A stretch of 64,000 nt of DNA from Istiophorus platypterus. Taxonomy: Eukaryota; Chordata; Actinopteri; Istiophoriformes; Istiophoridae. The position numbers and the translations under genes are program-made. Positions 58,371-64,000 of the stretch are shown here, one piece after another. The first letter of the stretch is position 1. Each line of letters opens with the position of its first letter. Under the pieces are notes generated by a model that had not been told where the DNA came from, did no database searches, and was given only the letters and a program-made list of their open reading frames with translations. The stretch spans positions 12,970,089-13,034,088 of the forward strand of contig CM029112.1 of the NCBI GenBank assembly GCA_016859345.1, written 5' to 3'.

Positions 58371-61229
58371 TAACTGACCTGGTCTATTCATGACACAGTA
58401 TCCTCTTTAAAAAAAAAAAAAAAAAAAAACAGCTTTAAGAGCCACACAGATGTTAAGAGTTTAGTCTTTCAGATGCCTCTTAATGTTGGGCAACGTGTTT
58501 TTTCTTTTCTCTAAGCACACACAGGTTATTAGTTCATAAATGTGTGTTTATATTATTTTGAGTGGTTTCATAAGATGTGAATCGGAGGGTGTTATGAGTA
58601 TCTCTGGATCTGGCTGTTATGTGAGCTGCTTTATATGGAGGATGGTGTATTGGTAGTGGCAGAGAGATGTTAGGTTGATAAACGTAATAAAAAATATTTT
58701 GGTCAAATTATCCATTTCATAGCTCTATAACGTAGAAAAATGTCATAAATATTCATGCTTAAAATTTGACAAGTTTGAATGAGAGAAGATATTTAGCCAT
58801 TTGGGCATCTTGTACAATATGAAAAGGTTTATGGCATCACTCAGAAAAAGTCACAGCCTCTTGCAGTTTCTGTGTGGAGCTAATGGTGTGGTCTCAAGCT
58901 TTTTTTTTTTTTTTTTTTCAACAACTTGTGTTGTCCCAGCAGGCGCTGCACAGGTCAGGAGGACAGGACGTTCCACTCTCTTTTCACACATCACTTCCTC
59001 CAAATCATAACAGACAGTGGAATCTAGTCTGGCTGCAGCTGTTGGCAAAAAGAACAGGGACATGGTAGTGATGAGTCCAGGGAAGCTGCCTGTCTCAGTC
59101 CTCCGCCTGTCTTCTGAGAGCAGCAGCCCGCCTCTACTCTGTCGGCCTGCCTTGACGATGACGTGTCTGCAGGTTGAGAATAGTTCTGTTCAGAAACACT
59201 AAGTAAAAGACAAGAGTGATTGTTGCTGGTGTGAGTAGCTGATGTTGACTTACGCGTATATTATACCACTCGGGTGTGTGAGGTTGTTGGTCCATCCAGA
59301 TATCGAATTTGGTAAAAGCTCTGATATATATTTCCAAGGGTTCTTTACACTATGCTGTCAGAATTTTTTAAGTAGCAACTCTGTATGCAAGGCAGGGTTT
59401 TCCCCTTTTTAAATGCAGTGTCGTATTTATTCACTTCTAATTAAGCCTTTTAATCTCCTCTCTTACGAGGTGTGCTGCTCACATCTTAAAGCCCAAAGGA
59501 GGAAAGAGATGGAGAGCCCTAAAGACAAGCCTCACTTCCTCCCTAACGATATGTTGGTACTCTTTCTCCTGCTACCTCTTTATTAGACATCTGATAAGGA
59601 TCTAGTAATTTCCAGGTTTCCGTTTTTACTTCAGTCACAGTAGTGTGCTTTGATAGTTTGGCAGGAACACCAGCTTTACGAAACACTTGAAATACAGTGA
59701 GATACCCTGCATCCTAGAGGATTTCTAAAAATTTGATACACATGGATGAAGGTGCCATAGGTAATAGCTTTTCACAAGAAAACATGTTTGTCATGGTCAG
59801 TGGGTTTGGATTCAGTGTGATTAACTGAATCTGCAAATTCCAGATAACCTCCAGATCTTATTTCTTTGGTGAGCATCATTTTGTCACAGATTTTTGTGGA
59901 ATATGTGACTATGTGAGTCCAAGTGGACACCGAGCAACAACGACCCTGCGTAGAAAACTTGATGTTCTGTACAGTTTTTAAAAGCTTGCTTCAGGCTTTG
60001 CCCTGGCCAATTAAAGGCTCAGCTATGGAAAGCGTCTAATCACTGTCAAACTGAACTTTTGCATGCGTATCTGTGTACTCTCTACCCAGGAGCAAAGAGA
60101 CTCACTTCAATGAATGGAAAGTCATAGTCAGCATTGTGCTAGGTAGAAGTGAACTGATAGTATCGGAATAGGCAGTGATCCATCTCCTCTGCTCTTTTAC
60201 TCAGGTCTACATTTGAAGCTGTGCCAGCGTCAATACTTGTGATAAGTGACTGGCTCTTTGCACGAGCAGCACGTTTTGTTGTCATGTTTTGTATAAGCTA
60301 TAAGAGAGTATGCTTTCACCTTATATCAGTCACCACTACTTATATTTTTGAACACTCATATGCAATCAGGGGTGTGTAATTTGCTGGGATTAAAAGTATA
60401 AATTTATCCTGTGGGTCCTGAGGAGTTGTTATCTTTTGGCCTCCACAGAAATTTCCTTTATCTTCAAGTTCATGTGGCCGGTTTTCCTGCTTTCACCTGA
60501 GAGAGACACTGAGGGGGGGCCCTGTAAATGCTCTCCACCCTCTTGTTCTCTTCCATCTACCTCCATCTCTCTGATATCTTTCCAGACAACCTCCCCCCAA
60601 CCTCTTGGCCTTAAACAGTCAGGCAAGCATGCTATCATCTTCTCGCTCAGAAAATTAAGACCCCTTTTAATGTGGAAAATGGGATGTCTTCCTCTGTGTG
60701 AAGCACACACAGCCCCAAGGCTGCAGTTTGATGTGCATCTTTGATGAAGTGGGAATTCTCCTGTGCACCCACGCAGATGAGGACTGTGTTTTTGCAAATA
60801 GGCTGCCAGAGAGAGTGGCTCTGATCTCTTTTTACTCTATTTCACTCTGTTTTAATAAGCCGTACCTTGCCAAAGCCAGATGCATTTACCTGTTTGTTTT
60901 TGTCTCCTTATCCCCTTCCTATGCAGAATTAATCTTTTTCACCTTAAATATGTTCGAAAATATTAGATAATTTTACTTTTAATGTATCAGTTGATTCAAT
61001 ATTATTGATGTTACTGAATGTGCAGGACTTATGTCGCTCTTTTGAATAGGAGATTTTTAAGTAGTGTGGATAACTATAGGCAGTATTCTAACAGTATTCT
61101 GATTGTAAGCGGATTTAGACCCGAGCTGGTTTCAGGCAGTGAGACTCGATCTCACAGTGGAGTGCACAAGGGGGTGGAGACTGTCTTACACACACACACA
61201 CACACCATTCTCCTCATCACTCACCCTCC

Positions 61230-61390
61230 CTGCTCTACCTCCTTCCCTTCTTCCGGTGCATTCGGCTCTCTTTTTCGCTCTTCCTCCCGCTCCCTCCCCG
61301 TCTCTCTCCTCTGATTGGCTGACAGAGCAGCCAGCCAACTTCCCCCTTCCCCCAGCTTCCAGAAGAATCTACGTCACACATCAGAGAGTC
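61230..61390 (+). promoter_or_regulatory. Possible internal promoter or enhancer in tnrc6c
   Basis: A pyrimidine-rich block with a CCAAT-type TCTGATTGGCTGACAG at 61,310-61,325 and a CRE-like TACGTCAC at 61,370-61,377. This spacing is common in vertebrate promoters. No clear exon and donor follow. Confidence 0.3.
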
Positions 61391-62794
61391 CCAACTCTAT
61401 AACGATCGCCTCCATAACTATTATTACACACTGTGGCACAACCACAAAGTCCTCTGTTTTTAAGAGGTAATTTCCTCTTAAAATCAGCGGGGAGAATTGG
61501 CCAGGAATGATTGTGTCTGTCTGCTGCATGTAATACAGTAAAAATAACAAGAAGGTGATAGTACATCAAAGTGAATGAAGGAGAAAGGGAGAGGAGAGCA
61601 CACGAAGGTGGGGAGGGATGATGCACAAGAGGGGAGAGGAAATGGAGCAGATGTAGAGAAATCCAATGAGAGTCGAGCTCTGGCTCCAGAGCTTCCCCTG
61701 ATTCCTGCAGGGAGAGGGAGACCTACAGTCAGATCTGGGTGGAACTGGATCAGACCGTGCAGTCGGGGGTTGTAGTCCGCAGAAGGGTCACACCACTGGG
61801 GGCAAAAACTACACAGCCCCCCTCCCTCCCCCACAGATCATGCACACTCATAAGAGACATGAACACGTAGGAAAACGGGGAAGAGAGGTCGGTTGTGATA
61901 TTTGAGCGAACATGTTTTCATGTCTGTGTTTCCAAGGCTGTTTGAATGTATGTTCCACGACACCATCCTGTCCTCTCCCCTCAGTGTGGGCCTCAGCATT
62001 ACATAACTCTTTGTTTTTGTGTGTGTCGGCCTGGCCGCATGTGTGCAAGTTATTCATCGCTTCACTGCACACACTTGGGATGGCAGCAAATAGCGAAGCA
62101 CTTCTCTTTATAACTCATTTAGGCCACACAAAGATTTTCTTTCTCATTTGGTTGCTGCTTTTACAAGCACCCCCCCCTTGTACTCTTACCAGCAAGAACT
62201 CAAAGTATGATTTTGGCTTAGTGCACATTATGTCTGATCAGCTGTGGTTTTGGTTCGTTTTTGTACAGCATGTGTAGGTTTTCAACACATTATTTGTATC
62301 CTGTTTACATTTTAGCTTACCAGCTTATTCTATTATGTAATAATATGTACTGCAGCGATTATGCAGTGTGCTTTGTGTCCCATAATACATCTCACCCAGC
62401 AGTAGATCTGTGACCCCGAGCTGATCATCCTGTTTGACTTAGTAGTGACCTCTAACCTTGCACTTCCACTTTCAGACATAGCATATTAGCCTTCTGAGAA
62501 CTTCATAGCTTTAGCTTCTCCTGTTTTTTCTTTTTTGTGTTTTGTTTTTGTTTTTTGTTTGTGTATTGTTTTTTACAAAGGAAATGAAGTGACATTTTAT
62601 ATTCACAGTGGCCCGATTTGAATATGGAGCATGTTGGCTATAATCAATATTTTTATATTGTCATTAAAATATTTAGGTTTCCAATACAAATACTCTTCTA
62701 TGGTAGTAAGCTCAATGTATTTGGCCTTGAGTATTTTTACAATGAAACAAGACATGTGAGGATATCCCATTGGGCTTTAGGTAACTGGAATGGA

Positions 62795-62885
62795 TATTTC
62801 CGGCATTTTGTTGCCCAAAAAACTAATCATTTTATCGAGAAAGTCAAAAGATTACTTGATAATAAAAATAATCGTAAAAGTTTTA
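62795..62885 (+). repeat. 3' fragment of an interspersed repeat
   Basis: CTAATCATTTTATCGAGAAA, then AGATTACTTGATAATAAAAA, then TAATCGTAAAAG resembles the end of the same fish repeat family as 52,290-52,540 (cgattaatcgagaaaataat...cgataatgaaaataatcgtt). Confidence 0.55.
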
Positions 62886-63809
62886 GTATCAAATGACAGT
62901 GTGTAAAGTGAGAGGCGTTGCTCATGGGGATGAACTTACAGATAATTTTCACTCGAATAGGCAGCTCCCTTCAGCATTACTGAGCTTTAAAGTAAGTTTA
63001 AGCTGATTGTTTAGCCATCCAGCTCTTAACTTCCCAGTTTTGGGTCATTGCTCTCGTTGTGTTGTTTTTGGCCACAGTTGGCAGCTGTTTTTAGCAAAAA
63101 AAAAAAAAAAAATCTAAAAACCCACTGTACACTACCTTCTTGGCACCAAACAGCACAGATGCAGTTAGCAACTAGCTGGTGAACATAGTGGAGGATTTAG
63201 CAGCTAAAGAGCTAGATATTTCCCTCAGGAGTTGGGAGAGACCAAAAACAGAGTGAATATTCGCATTGAATTTGTTTTGTGGCCAAAAACATGACTCCAA
63301 ATGAATGATAATGTTGCTCTGAGACTGTTTAGACATATAAGTAGGCAACTTTTTGCCAACAAGTTCACCATATAAACTTAGACAAGCCCCCAGGTGGCCA
63401 AAAAACCACTTAAAACAGGTTTCAGAGAGAAAGAGAAATTTATATTGACCATTTGTGCCTCTTGTAAGCTTGGCTGCTTGGCTGAAGTTTTGCAAAAAGA
63501 TAAGACAGAGAATCCAGGCCAAACACACCCTATGGGAAATGGATGGTCAGAGCCAAGGTGTGTGTGAGTGAAGGAGAGAGGGAGACTCACATTCTGTTGA
63601 CAATGGTAACTAAAGCCAGTGGGACATGAGCACTTGGCCTCAGTATCCGTACGAGCATTTAATAACTAACAGCTTTGGTGGAGCACTGAGAGGTGATCAC
63701 TTCAGGGGCCATAACCTGCCACAAGTCATGAAAAGCTTGTGTTGATGAGGCTGAGAACTCTTTACAGTACTGTTCCGATGGAAACAATAGCCTATAATAT
63801 TGCAGCAGG

Positions 63810-63834
63810 CAGTCCATTATTATCAGTCCATTAT
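63810..63834. repeat. Short tandem duplication
   Basis: CAGTCCATTAT is present twice with a 14-bp period (63,810-63,820 and 63,824-63,834). Confidence 0.9.
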
Positions 63835-64000
63835 CTGATGCATGACCTCTTCATCACTTCTAATCTGTGAACAGGCACCATGGCAGACTGTGAGAGTTTT
63901 GTGTCTTGGCCATCCCCAAAGGCTGTCGTTTTACTACAGTACCACCCTGACATTATTACAGTCCTCTGGTTCTCCACAGAGCTGCCATGTGTTTAGACTG

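Larger units (their letters stand above)
54803..64000 (+). other. tnrc6c intron continuing past the window
   Basis: No exon starting Tx CCN GA (Val-Pro-Glu) after an AG was found, so this intron exceeds 9.2 kb. Contents are a (TG)n tract at 55,750-55,776, a purine/pyrimidine-rich run near 56,960-56,995, a candidate regulatory block at about 58,080-58,370, poly-A or poly-T tracts near 58,411 and 58,900, a promoter-like block at about 61,230-61,390, a repeat fragment at about 62,795-62,885 and a 14-bp tandem duplication at 63,810-63,834. Confidence 0.7.

Noticed and set aside
61793..61805. CCACTGGGGGCAA as a third CTCF site
   Set aside because: It has mismatches at two informative positions, too weak to list as a feature.
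61484..61834. A 116-residue minus-strand frame
   Set aside because: Low-complexity Pro/Ser-rich translation of a purine-rich tract, with no recognisable domain or splice context.

Overview
This window is vertebrate nuclear DNA, almost certainly from a teleost fish and probably a percomorph. The evidence is spliced genes with GT-AG introns, many long (TG/CA)n, (TA)n and (AAT)n microsatellites, and fragments of five interspersed repeat families that I recognise from teleost genomes. Nothing bacterial, viral or plasmid-like is present. Most of the open reading frames cross microsatellites or intronic DNA and are not genes.

Layout. (1) 1-7,749: intronic or 5' non-coding DNA upstream of the septin core. 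The long-isoform N-terminal exons lie outside the window. (2) 7,750-16,576: nine coding exons of a septin-9 orthologue on the + strand, carrying the whole GTPase core and the natural stop. A 3' UTR follows, with polyadenylation signals at 17,421 and 17,909. (3) About 17,930-46,145: a roughly 28 kb intergenic interval with no convincing coding exon. It holds microsatellites, repeat fragments and blocks of complex, homeodomain-site-rich sequence that look like conserved non-coding regulatory DNA. (4) About 46,250-47,720: a CpG-island promoter with a non-coding first exon (donor at 46,649). (5) 53,996-54,098 and a 22-nt microexon at 54,781-54,802: the first coding exons of a TNRC6 (GW182) family gene, best called tnrc6c. 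The rest of that gene lies beyond the right edge.

The order septin-9 then TNRC6C, both on the same strand, matches human 17q25.3. The two products are not known to work together: septin-9 is a filament-forming cytoskeletal GTPase, and TNRC6C is the Argonaute-binding scaffold of miRNA silencing. The neighbourhood is conserved synteny, not an operon.

I found no unprecedented biological system. The best leads are: a 12-codon upstream ORF in a strong start context in the tnrc6c leader; an open frame upstream of the tnrc6c start that could add residues to the protein; a frame-critical 22-nt microexon; a helically phased 10-bp tandem repeat next to the promoter; divergent CTCF-like sites flanking the intergenic interval; and several paired-site or palindromic elements. 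All functional readings of non-coding DNA here are inference from motifs.
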